Shown one piece after another: positions 1 to 8,772 of a DNA stretch of 64,000 nucleotides. Both the position numbers and the translations under genes were made by a program. The stretch covers positions 1 through 64,000 of the forward strand of contig MOWL01000071.1 in NCBI GenBank assembly GCA_002110485.1. The letters are read 5' to 3'. How positions within the stretch are numbered: the stretch's first letter is position 1; each line of letters begins with the position of its first letter. Under the pieces are notes generated by a model that was not told where the DNA came from, searched no databases, and worked only from the letters and a program-made list of their open reading frames with translations. This DNA is from Emergomyces orientalis. Its lineage: Eukaryota > Ascomycota > Eurotiomycetes > Onygenales > Ajellomycetaceae.

Positions 1-1392
1 TGACTTTCCAACCTGGATACACGTGTCCGCGAGTTCTATGCTGATGAGGGTGGCATCTAAGTTTTGCAGATGCTCCAGGACAAATTTCCGAATACCTGGC
101 ATCACTTCTTCATCATTGTAACGCGTCCGCGGGCCTTTCACACCAATATCATCCATAAAATTGTCTGCTTGATGCGGTATGTTCGATCGAAGAATGCGTG
201 CCATGATTCGGCAGAACTGCGCAATAGAATTCGTCGCGCCTTGTGGCAGTGCTGTCTGACGAAGCAACCCGATCGGGGTAAGGAAAGCTGTCATATCTCG
301 GCTGTCTTCGTGTAAAGGAACTTGATCATATCCAGAAAAGAAATCCATCATGCTCGTTATCTTCATTCCCGCGAAATCCTCAGCAAACGCGTCCGCACTA
401 GGTGGAATATACGCATCGCGAATAGTGACAGCGTTCATGTCCATGCACGCGTTGACAATGCGATATTTCCCAGCTTCTTTCTTCTTGACGAGGAACCACT
501 TATTTCGATACGGACCATGGCAATGTTCATAAACTCCAGAATCAACGCGTTCGCGAAGCATATTGATGATTGTAGGGACGAGCTTTCGAGGAATAGGAAA
601 TCCTGCCGCTTGCCATGCTTTATGCGGAGCAACGCGAATCTTGACAGGTGGAGAGACTTCTTTTGCAAGCGTTCCGCAATCCTTAAAACTCCACGCGAGG
701 GCTTTTTCTCTTCTAAGCAGAATCTCAATCAAAAGTTCGCGTTCCTGTGGGGTGAGCATCGATCCGATCCGCAGATTCTTGATCCTTTCCTCTGTGAGTC
801 GCGAACCTCGCGGGCAATCGGAGAAACGGGGTGTAATGAAATGATCGTAGGGCGAAGGCGGATCCTGCTCCGGAATCACATTGTCTTTGAACCATTGTTG
901 GCGAATTTCTCTCCACTTATCTGTTCCGCCGGGAATCCCGCCACCTGTAGTTGGCACATCGAGAGGTTGAATCTTATCGGCTTTTCGCTTGTATAATGTC
1001 GCAACGACTGGACCGCGCGATCGAGGAGAAGATCGTGAAGAAGCATATAAAGACAAATCATGAAGCTGCACACCACGAACACGGCGTGATTCGGATATTG
1101 AATAATTAGAGAAAGGAAAAGATGAATGTGTAGACGGGTAAAATTGTTGATGTAGGATGGCGGGGAAAAACCTGTGAGGTTCTCGGGCGTTTTGGGGCGG
1201 CGTTCTCTGATTGGCTGAATCTTTTGGCGGCCCGGGGCTGCCAAAAGTCTGATTGGCTGACGCACCCACACCGCTTTCAAAACACGGCAGAATATTTGCC
1301 CCGCTATCCACATCGCGATCGCTGAATCTGATATCATTTCTTTGCCCACCACATTCAACATCGCAAAGATCAATCGGACTCAGCATATCTAG
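1..1392 (-). CDS. Retrotransposon Pol: reverse transcriptase, partial at window edge
   Basis: This frame is -1 relative to gag and opens at the gag stop; its first ATG is at 1386, two bases beyond the stop codon. About 160 residues of poorly conserved linker precede a Ty3/gypsy reverse transcriptase. Recognisable motifs in order are SGVYEHCHGPYRNKWFLVKK (decoded at 481-540), MMDFFSGYDQVPL, LPQGATNS, and the catalytic FMDD at about 148-159. The frame has no stop down to base 1, so RNase H and integrase should lie outside the window. Production probably depends on -1 frameshifting from gag. The truncation comes from the window edge, not from decay. Confidence 0.87.
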
Positions 1393-4355
1393 TTTAAAGT
1401 CTGCACTTTGCCACGAAGATCATCTAACTTTCGATCTCCATGGTCGCCGGGAGAATAACCAAGAAAAGACACCTGATTCTTCTCATCCTTCGGATCAAAA
1501 ACGTGAACAAGAACACCGCCTTTGTTATCTGTAGTTCTTGCCAAACGCGTCGCGTTTTCATATGGTCGGCCGAGAATGCAATCATGAGAACCGCGTTCCA
1601 TGATGAAGAATGTCTGAGGCACCATAACAGATCCAAGGCGAACAGGAACATCCTTGCAGATTCCAATGACACCACTCTGCTGACCCCCAGCTCCAAGAAT
1701 AGGTTTGACAGCATCCCTTTGAATGATGAGACCGAGATCTAACGCAGTTCTTTCAACAAGACAGTTAATTTCCGCACCTCCATCAAATATCGCCTCAGTT
1801 TCCCCCTTTCCAATTCCGACAGTGAACTTGATGTGTCCAACCGAAACGAGATTCCAACGAGGATTATACTCAGCAACAGAAGTGCCAGGTTGAACCAGGG
1901 CAACGGTGGCTGCATCATCCCGAATCATATGCTGTTGAACTTCGATGGGAAGATTTTGAAAGAACATGTGCTGGAGTTGGGTGGAGCATGCCATGAGATC
2001 TTTAATCTGAATTCCGCCGATTTCTTGGCGCATGATCTTCTCAAATATTCGCCGCGTCGCGATCGCCATATTGTCTTTATTCTTCATTTCTGCAGAAAGC
2101 TTTGGCCCTTTGAGTTTCCGAGGCCTGCAGAGAACAGTTTTCTTCTGAATCTGCGGAGCATCTGCCATTTCTGAATCTGGGACAATTCCACCGTCTCCGA
2201 GCTTTGGACTTCCGCCCTGAAGCTGTTCATCATGGAGAGGTTGAGAATTATCATCCTCATCATCTTCCTGTGAAGCAGAGATCACATCTTGAGCAAAAGA
2301 AACTGATTTCCCATCTGAATACCTGCCATTGCGCCGAGAATGTGTTGTTGGCAGTCTCTTCTCCTTCTCAATTCGTCCGGAAAGCGTTGCTTGATTTTTA
2401 TTCATAGAAGAGGCCTTATCCTTCTCAGTAGAAGTGGAAGCAGCCATTACACTAACAATCTCCTCCATCTCACTATCGGTCATATCACCTTCCTCAGGGC
2501 CACTATCAAATCCAATATCACATATGCTTACGGCATTCACCGATGGCATCGGGGATCCGTCAGGAAATACCCGGATACTACCATCATTCCGAAGTTTATC
2601 CGCGGTTGGGACAGTCGGCGGTGCAGCCATTTGCTTCAAAAGTCGTTCAATTGTAACAATATGGGGCTCAAGTCGGTTGACAGCAATCTTCGGGCCTTTT
2701 CTCATCACATTACCCTCATAGTATTCTCCAATCATATTCCGATGAATCTTGCCCTGATCGATGAGCCGGCCGATTGCTAAGCAATTTGGAAGCATATGGT
2801 TTGAATCTCCGCAACCCCAGCATGACATCGGCGGTCGATCGTATTGAACAAAGCTTCCAGATCGAGATCGAGACGGGCCTCCAGGTCCACGTTGAGTTCC
2901 ATAGTAAGACACATTTGGCAAATCCAATGCAGGATCACGTCCTCGAGTAAGAAGAACCTTTGGAGCAGTCACATTTTGCTGCATGTTTCCCTGGTTTTGA
3001 ATGCCAGCGATCGCCAGAGATAACGCGTCCATTCGGTTGACAAGGTTCTCAAGAATGTTATCACTCGGATTCTGTGTTTTCGCATCCGGAGCAGGCATCG
3101 CCGAAGCGGTCGGCACAGGCACATTCAATGTGGGCGGATTAAACACGGGCTGAGCAGACGGCTGCATCGATGGAATAGAGTTGGGGAAAACATCAGGTGC
3201 CAGAACTCGTGCAATCTCTTCCTTTGTCTTCTGCATTTGAGACACAGCATCGCAGATCTTCGGCAGTTCCCATCCAGATTGACTAACCTTATCAAATCCA
3301 GCAGTGCGGAAAGCTTTTTCACGAATACCTTCTGAAAGTCCTTGAAGAAACCAGATACAAGCAAGAGATTGTTGCAATTCATTCTTGCAAATGAGAGGCA
3401 TCGCAACTGCGCGGAATTGACGGCAGTAGACGAGGATCTCCTGGCTGGTAGAATGGGTTTTGTTGCACAATGCATGGAGGTAAGATTGATTATACATCTG
3501 TTGGTGAGCATCTTCGCGCCAGAAATCGGCAAGCAACTGCTTTTTAACCATTTCCCATGTCTTATGATCCAAGACAAGCTGATCGATATGGCCCTGCAGT
3601 TCCATGGTACAATAGTTCCGTAATACCGCCAGAGCATCGATTCCTGCAACGAAATGCAAGGTGCACATTGCCTCATATCGATCAACAAAAGCAGTAATGT
3701 TTCTCCCATCAAAGAATGGGGCTCCAGGTGCTCCAGGAATCGGCATCGGCATGACAAGACGTTGATATGGCAGTCCACTATTGGGAGTCGGCTGACCGGA
3801 CGAGGTAGTAGTGGGTGTAGTCATCTTTTCTTTGCTAGCTTCTGTCTTCTCTTTGCTAACTTCTATTTTCGGGGGCGCTGCAGAGACCTTTCCTGACTGA
3901 GTTTGACGATGGGCAATAGAATCCGACCGAGAATGCTTGGAAGACATATATTGAGAAAGAAAGGAACGCACAAAAGACTTCTGTTCACATAAGAGAAAGA
4001 GTTCAACAATACTATCAATATCAATATCCTTTTTATATTCAAATCTCAAATCCTCAAGAAAGAGAAGGAATTTCAACATCCACTTTAGATCTTTTTGCTG
4101 AAGGTCTTTTTTCTTATCACTTTTCTCAACATTTCTCTCTTCTTTCATTTGTTGAATAGGGGTATGGGTATTCAAATTGAGCTTATCAGTGGGGCGTTCG
4201 CTCGCATCCTTCATTATCCACTGTCGATATCGGCCATATCGGCCAATCAGAGGCTTCCACAAATGAACACTATTGAAAAGAATGCTCAACAAAAGCAGAA
4301 AAGACAAAATGTTGAGAGAAATCATATCAGTCGTAGCTACCACCTGCCCATCCAT
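1389..4355 (-). CDS. Retrotransposon Gag-protease polyprotein (988 aa)
   Basis: Uninterrupted ORF from the ATG at 4355; the frame also runs upstream to a TTG at 4382 inside the primer-binding region. A hydrophobic segment at about residues 11-33 is followed by a charged region, a capsid-like helical region (about 220-350), and a CCHC zinc knuckle at 512-525 (spacing CX2CX4HX4C). A long acidic/Ser-rich linker leads to a retropepsin-like domain with the active-site tract FDGGAEIN (Asp near 858) and a C-terminal ILG (about 927-929). The usual retropepsin motif is D-S/T-G, so D-G-G is a variant. The protein should package element RNA and process the polyprotein. It ends at TAG (1389-1391), directly after a slippery heptamer. 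Confidence 0.88.
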   Translation of the reverse strand: MDGQVVATTDMISLNILSFLLLLSILFNSVHLWKPLIGRYGRYRQWIMKDASERPTDKLNLNTHTPIQQMKEERNVEKSDKKKDLQQKDLKWMLKFLLFLEDLRFEYKKDIDIDSIVELFLLCEQKSFVRSFLSQYMSSKHSRSDSIAHRQTQSGKVSAAPPKIEVSKEKTEASKEKMTTPTTTSSGQPTPNSGLPYQRLVMPMPIPGAPGAPFFDGRNITAFVDRYEAMCTLHFVAGIDALAVLRNYCTMELQGHIDQLVLDHKTWEMVKKQLLADFWREDAHQQMYNQSYLHALCNKTHSTSQEILVYCRQFRAVAMPLICKNELQQSLACIWFLQGLSEGIREKAFRTAGFDKVSQSGWELPKICDAVSQMQKTKEEIARVLAPDVFPNSIPSMQPSAQPVFNPPTLNVPVPTASAMPAPDAKTQNPSDNILENLVNRMDALSLAIAGIQNQGNMQQNVTAPKVLLTRGRDPALDLPNVSYYGTQRGPGGPSRSRSGSFVQYDRPPMSCWGCGDSNHMLPNCLAIGRLIDQGKIHRNMIGEYYEGNVMRKGPKIAVNRLEPHIVTIERLLKQMAAPPTVPTADKLRNDGSIRVFPDGSPMPSVNAVSICDIGFDSGPEEGDMTDSEMEEIVSVMAASTSTEKDKASSMNKNQATLSGRIEKEKRLPTTHSRRNGRYSDGKSVSFAQDVISASQEDDEDDNSQPLHDEQLQGGSPKLGDGGIVPDSEMADAPQIQKKTVLCRPRKLKGPKLSAEMKNKDNMAIATRRIFEKIMRQEIGGIQIKDLMACSTQLQHMFFQNLPIEVQQHMIRDDAATVALVQPGTSVAEYNPRWNLVSVGHIKFTVGIGKGETEAIFDGGAEINCLVERTALDLGLIIQRDAVKPILGAGGQQSGVIGICKDVPVRLGSVMVPQTFFIMERGSHDCILGRPYENATRLARTTDNKGGVLVHVFDPKDEKNQVSFLGYSPGDHGDRKLDDLRGKVQTLN
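1392..1398 (-). promoter_or_regulatory. Candidate -1 ribosomal frameshift site TTTAAAC
   Basis: Gag codons at its end read ACT TTA AAC TAG, so the heptamer T-TTA-AAC matches the canonical X-XXY-YYZ slippery site in phase, and the stop follows immediately. A one-base backward slip reads CTA GAT ATG, which is exactly the open Pol frame. Downstream, TCTTTGC (pairing 1363-1369 with 1339-1345) can form a 7-bp hairpin with a 17-nt loop. It starts about 22 nt after the heptamer, farther than the usual 5-9 nt. Function is inferred. Confidence 0.68.
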
Positions 4356-4365
4356 TTTGAATTGC

Positions 4366-4381
4366 CTTCCCAGGGACGCCA
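4366..4381 (-). other. Candidate tRNA primer-binding site of the gypsy element
   Basis: The minus strand reads TGGCGTCCCTGGGAAG, one base after an LTR-like CA terminus. Starting with TGG, the complement of a tRNA CCA tail, and lying next to an LTR edge fits a PBS. The cognate tRNA was not identified. Confidence 0.5.
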
Positions 4382-4382
4382 A

Positions 4383-4730
4383 TGAAGTGGAATAAGGGGT
4401 TGTGCGCTTTTGGCGGCACGTGGGCAGGAGCAGCGGGATCGTAAGGAGGTTGGTAAGTTCGCCGTGTATACAATATTCTATTCAACGAGCTATCCAAATA
4501 GCAATACAAAAGAACACGTAGGAGATTCAAATATAGAAGAAGAACAAGCAATCAATCACATATCAAATCACACAATCAAAAAGGAGCAATCTCACTGCTC
4601 TGCGTACAATCAATCTTCGCCGAATCCACACGTGTGTCCAAGGATAATGGGAATATGAGGCAGCCATGCCAAACAAATATATGAGGCGGTCTCGGCGAAA
4701 AGTAATACCACGCCGAGATTCCCCACCACA
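4383..4730 (-). repeat. Candidate 5' LTR of the gypsy element
   Basis: About 348 bp bounded by TG...CA. In element orientation it begins TGTGGTGGGG and ends CCACTTCA, directly abutting the PBS. The right boundary is chosen because base composition changes abruptly there into the AT-rich block. A perfect CTCGGCG/CGCCGAG inverted repeat sits at 4691-4717. No partner LTR is in the window, so the ends are approximate. Confidence 0.45.
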
Positions 4731-4989
4731 CTATCACTCAGAGACAGATGAGTCCACAGAACAAGTAAATCAGTCATTGAAGATCTATATCAAAAAGTTC
4801 ACAAATTTTGCATAGAATGACTGATCAGAATGTTTAGTATCTGCTGAATTAGTCATGAATGATAGAGACTCAGTAATCACTGATATAAACTCATTCTTCT
4901 TGATATATGAGTATAATTTAGATCTGTTATAGTTGAAAAAGAATACTTCAGTCTCTGAGAGTTCTTGAAACTTAATTAAACAAGCAGAA

Positions 4990-5545
4990 TTAATTCTAGC
5001 AAAATTAAAAGATGCAGCAACCTGGGCCCAGACTTCAATAACAAATGTCCAGCAGAAACAAGAACTTCAGACTAATCATCATCAAGATACTGTTTCAGAA
5101 TACAGAGTTAATAATACTGTCTGACTGAATTTGAAGAATGTGTCTACACTTCAGTCTTCAAAGAAGCTGAATGTTCAGAATGAAAAGTTCAAGATAATAG
5201 AGAGAATTGACTCTCATATCTATCAATTAAATATATTATCTAGAATTCATAATGTTTTTCATGTGAATTTACTTTGTTTCACTGCTGAAGACTCACTGTC
5301 ATTTCAAATCTATCATGAATTTCAATCATTGGTTATAGATGTTGGTGGGCATGAGGAGTACTATGTTGAGAAAATCCTTAAAAAGAAGATTAGATATCAT
5401 CAGAAGTATTATTTGATTAAATGAGTGAGCTGAACTGCTCTCATCTGAATAAAGATATTTCTAATGAAAAAGACTCAGGCTTTCAATGACTATCTGCAGA
5501 GAATCATGGAAGAGGAGAAGAGAGATAATATCAGAAGTTGAACTT
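4990..5545 (+). pseudogene. Degenerate Ty3/gypsy integrase C-terminus and chromodomain
   Basis: One frame across this AT-rich stretch reads like a gypsy integrase tail. It shows TV-stop-LNLKN, SKKLNVQNEKFKIIERI, SRIHNVFHVNLL, then a chromodomain-like EEYYVEKILKKKIRYHQKYYL and a trailing AFNDYLQRIMEEEKR. The only interruptions are TGA codons (at about 5118, 5422, 5431, 5443) where the family has Trp (VWLNL, LVKW, W-T). Asp-to-Asn changes are also present. This is a relic with no coding capacity, oriented opposite to the young gypsy copy beside it. Confidence 0.8.
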
Positions 5546-5829
5546 CTATATAATTATGTGAACTTGAGCTAGCTGGCTTCTGCACTAGTGACTAGCTCTC
5601 ACTTGCAATCTGTGCACACTTTTCTACACACTTTTTATACTTTTTTCTTTTCTTTCTCTTTTCTTTCTTAAGCTTTTCTTCTTGTATATTAGACACAATA
5701 TAGTTCTTTCATACCTAATTGCTCGCCCCTTACATAAAGAAATCAATCAAGTGCTCTATCTATTTTTTATAATATTACATTGAGATTAAATTCTGTAGAT
5801 TTTTGAAAAAGAAATGTTGAGATCTCTTT

Positions 5830-6600
5830 CATTAAATCTACAGTATTTTATTTATAATTTATCAGAATTTCATCAAGAAACTTCAGAATCTGTATACTAA
5901 ATTTTTTAAAATCAATTTTATAGTGCTGAATTGATAAATTCTTGATATTTTATATAAAGAACTCTCTGATTTCAATCTTCATAAGTTTATTCAGATCAAG
6001 ATAGAAGTAAAACAAAAATATAAGACAAAGATATATCTGAGCTGAGTTTCTGCTCATATAAATATACATGGAAATGAGCTTGCTGATGAAACAGCAAAGA
6101 AAGAAACAGAACTAAAAATTACAAGTTCAAAAATAGTTTCATGATCTTTTATTAAAAGAAAGATAAAAGAGAATTGCTTAGAAAAATGATATAAAATATA
6201 AGAAAAATAAAGAAAAAGTTCTCACTATTTTAGATTTGAAACTAAATCTAAATGAAAATCATGCTCTATTAAGTGTAAGAAGAAGCTTTTCTTCTCAATT
6301 ATTCAATTAAAACTAGATCATGACTATTTCAAATCTTATTTGAAAAGAATATCTGATATTGAAAGTGAATATTATGAATATTGTGACTCTCTTGAAGATT
6401 CAGAATATATTTTAATGAATTACTCATTAAATTAAGAACTTAGAGCTGAACTGAGATATAAATATAAACTGAGAGAAATGAATATAAAACTACTATTTTC
6501 AACTGAAATAGACAGTCAATATTTAATTGATTTTCTCAATGAAACTCAAATAGCTACTAGAAATCAATTCTATTTCAAAGATGAAAATATAAATGAATGA
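5830..6600 (+). pseudogene. Degenerate non-LTR (LINE) retrotransposon RNase H/C-terminal region
   Basis: Near 6040-6115 the frame reads LS-stop-VSAHINIHGNELADETAKK, matching the end of RNase H in fungal non-LTR elements (W-x-x-x-H-x-G-x-x-GNE-x-AD). It continues with a Cys/His-poor tail, DHDYFKSYLKRI then ESEYYEYCDSLEDSEYIL, typical of the segment after RNase H. Many TGA stops occur at apparent Trp positions. The region is extremely AT-rich and non-functional. Confidence 0.7.
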
Positions 6601-7047
6601 AAATCTGAAATATTCTTTATAAAAACTGCTAGATATTATATAATATCTCACTATTTCTTTTGTGTTAGAGTCTGTCTTTTATTTCCTTTGTATTCATGTC
6701 ATGAGTTATTTTGTCTATCATTAATTTATTTTCTTTGTAATCACTTGAAAATTATATAAAAAAAAGAGAATATAAATAATCTTCAAAGATATTTATAAAT
6801 AAATAAATAAAAAAAATAAAAATCAATTTGCTGACTATTCTGAGCTGGAATTCAAGTATTGCAAGTGCTATTTGTTTGAAGAAAAAATGTATATTAATTA
6901 GTTTTAAAGTTAGAAAAATCCTGAGACTCTTTGAGTCTCAGGTAGATATCATAGTCTCTGACTGCATATATCTATAATGGAAGAATAATAATAATAATAG
7001 AAGTAAAACATACATTCAAAATAGTTACAGTAACTCTGAATATTGAT

Positions 7048-7473
7048 ACTCTTCTTGATGAGATCTCTACTCATTTATCTGCAGAAATCAATCAGCTCAA
7101 GCCCACAGATTTCTCTGAGCCCAAATTCAATAAATCAACCACCCGCCGGCAGAGCTGTGGCCGCCGCCGCCGCCGCAGGAGCCGATCCAATACTACTACT
7201 ACTCCTACGCCTGTCCATGCTACTATGCCCACTGGCGAGCGTTGCAGCTACTGCCGCTGCCATGACCATGAAGACTCATCCTGCCACTATAAACACCCAC
7301 ATATGCATAATGAGGCATGGTGTCACGATAACCGCCATCTTATTGATCATTTCAAAGCCCAACATGAAAAACACATCAAAAATTTGCCTGCTAATTCTGA
7401 TGATGATCAGAATATTCAATATGCCAGTGCTGCTGTCTCTATGAATTCAAATACCTTTCAAATCTTCTACTGA
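7048..7473 (+). pseudogene. Gag fragment with CCHC zinc knuckle (copia-like), remnant
   Basis: An open frame reads TLLDEISTHLSAEINQLKP, an Arg-rich stretch encoded by a GCC-repeat tract, then a perfect knuckle CSYCRCHDHEDSSC (CX2CX4HX4C, 7243-7284) followed by a His-rich segment. It stops at 7471-7473. A single knuckle after a basic stretch is typical of retrotransposon Gag; assignment to Ty1/copia is tentative. Unlike the block to its left it keeps CpG and GC-rich codons, so it escaped or post-dates the mutation process. No protease or RT follows. Confidence 0.5.
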
Positions 7474-7590
7474 ATGGATATGAGATATGAGATATGAATA
7501 TGGAAAGAAAGAACAGAATATCACACAAAATGGATGATAGCTAGATAGATTTCCCGCGTTTGTTTTGTGAGAGCCATACAGCAGGGGGGG

Positions 7591-7638
7591 TGTCAGAGGC
7601 ATCTATCCGCCCTGTGTCAGAGGCGTCCATCCGCCCGG
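7591..7638. repeat. Tandem duplication, 24-bp unit, two copies
   Basis: Unit TGTCAGAGGCATCTATCCGC plus CCTG, repeated once with two transitions in the second copy. It follows a G7 run and sits at the left of a non-coding stretch that may be a solo LTR remnant (about 7590-8260); no matching partner was found. Confidence 0.6.
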
Positions 7639-8547
7639 CCTGATGTTATTCCTTTCATCTCTCAGGGCTATATAGCTCTCTGCAACGCACCCAAAGCATA
7701 GATAGAGAATCAAGCCAATATTACACTTCAACATATATTGCATTCAATCAGAATGATCTGTTGACCTTTAGAAACATAGAGTTCAAGAGATAGTTATATA
7801 TTTTGTTCAGAATCTATTCAGCTTCATAGATCTCTCTATTCAATCTATATAAAATCTATCTAACTGTCATAGATTCTCTGTTTCCCCGGGTGAGATATAT
7901 AAGGAAAAGATTCATGCATCATGTATAGATGATCCAGAACTAGCCTCTCTCGGAGTCCCTCATACTATATCAAATTAGAAACTTAGCTCTAGATTAGCTC
8001 TAATCTTAATCGGCCTTCTGACTATGACATCTATATTCTCTGCCACTATATTCTTTTCTTCAAGACCGGTAGATTTCCTCACTACGATGTTATATAATAT
8101 TTTTATATAATGAATGTTAAGATATCAATAGATGATCATTCTTTATTTTATATGGAAAATGGCGGGTGTTGAAGTGGAAACAGGCGTTGAGTGGTTGATC
8201 ATCATAGTGAAATATAAAAAAAAAATTCGCGGATATATACACTTCTAGATTAACAACTGATGATTCAATATACTTCACTTGTGCATGACAAGTTCAGTAC
8301 ATATGGGTTAACCTACGCCAATCCACCTTCCTAAAAATAAAAGTAAAATATGCTGAAAGGTCTTGTAGATGTTGTAAGCCTTCAGAAGAGCACGAAAACG
8401 CAAGAGAATGATAATATAAGCAGAATAGAATATATGATCAAGAAAGTGCTCATTGTGCCTCATAGTGAGTGAATGCTGAGCTGCTCCGCAGAAGAAAGCG
8501 CATTTTATAATTGAGAATTTTCTGCAGGAGAGTTTTCTGAAGTGTTT
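7639..8547. other. AT-rich non-coding, probable LTR/retroelement debris
   Basis: No ORF of note. TGTTGAAGTGGAAACAGGCG near 8167 looks like an LTR terminus, but no partner was found. Confidence 0.3.
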
Positions 8548-8772
8548 CTACAATTCACGCAAAGGATGATCTGTCTGATTTGCAAGATTTTGTAAGGGTC
8601 TGAAAATAGGGAACTGAGATATAGTAAAGAAAGGCATAAACTCACGAACCATAAACAAGAGAGCATAACCCCTTTGCTCAGCGCGATGATTCAGCCTGTA
8701 AAAACGGAGAGGAACTTCTTGAACCGGTATGTAAGAGTCGTCGGCTGGAGGATTTGGCGGGAGGAGCTTCAT
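8548..8772 (-). CDS. Possible small hypothetical gene or first exon
   Basis: ATG at 8772 opens a 74-codon frame starting MKLLPPNPPADDSYIPVQEV. A GTGAGT donor after codon 43 and TTTTCAG acceptor about 46 bp on would make a short intron, so this may be the first exon of a two-exon gene. No family was recognised. It sits between retroelement debris and a long gene-free stretch, and chance cannot be excluded. Confidence 0.25.
   Translation of the reverse strand: MKLLPPNPPADDSYIPVQEVPLRFYRLNHRAEQRGYALLFMVREFMPFFTISQFPIFRPLQNLANQTDHPLREL

Larger units (their letters stand above)
1..4730 (-). mobile_element. Ty3/gypsy LTR retrotransposon, 5' part (continues off left edge)
   Basis: On the minus strand, reading right to left, there is a candidate LTR (about 4730-4383), a primer-binding-site-like tract, a long Gag-protease ORF, and a Pol frame with reverse transcriptase that stays open to base 1. 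The order Gag, protease, RT fits Ty3/gypsy, though integrase and the 3' LTR lie outside the window. Both ORFs are free of internal stops and base composition resembles ordinary genes, so the copy looks recent, unlike the AT-rich remnants to its right. The left boundary and target-site duplication cannot be seen. Confidence 0.88.

Noticed and set aside
4735..7030. Reassigned genetic code (TGA = Trp) to explain the stops
   Set aside because: Neighbouring nuclear genes use TGA as a true stop (e.g. trpC) and the block also shows CpG loss, so mutation explains it better.
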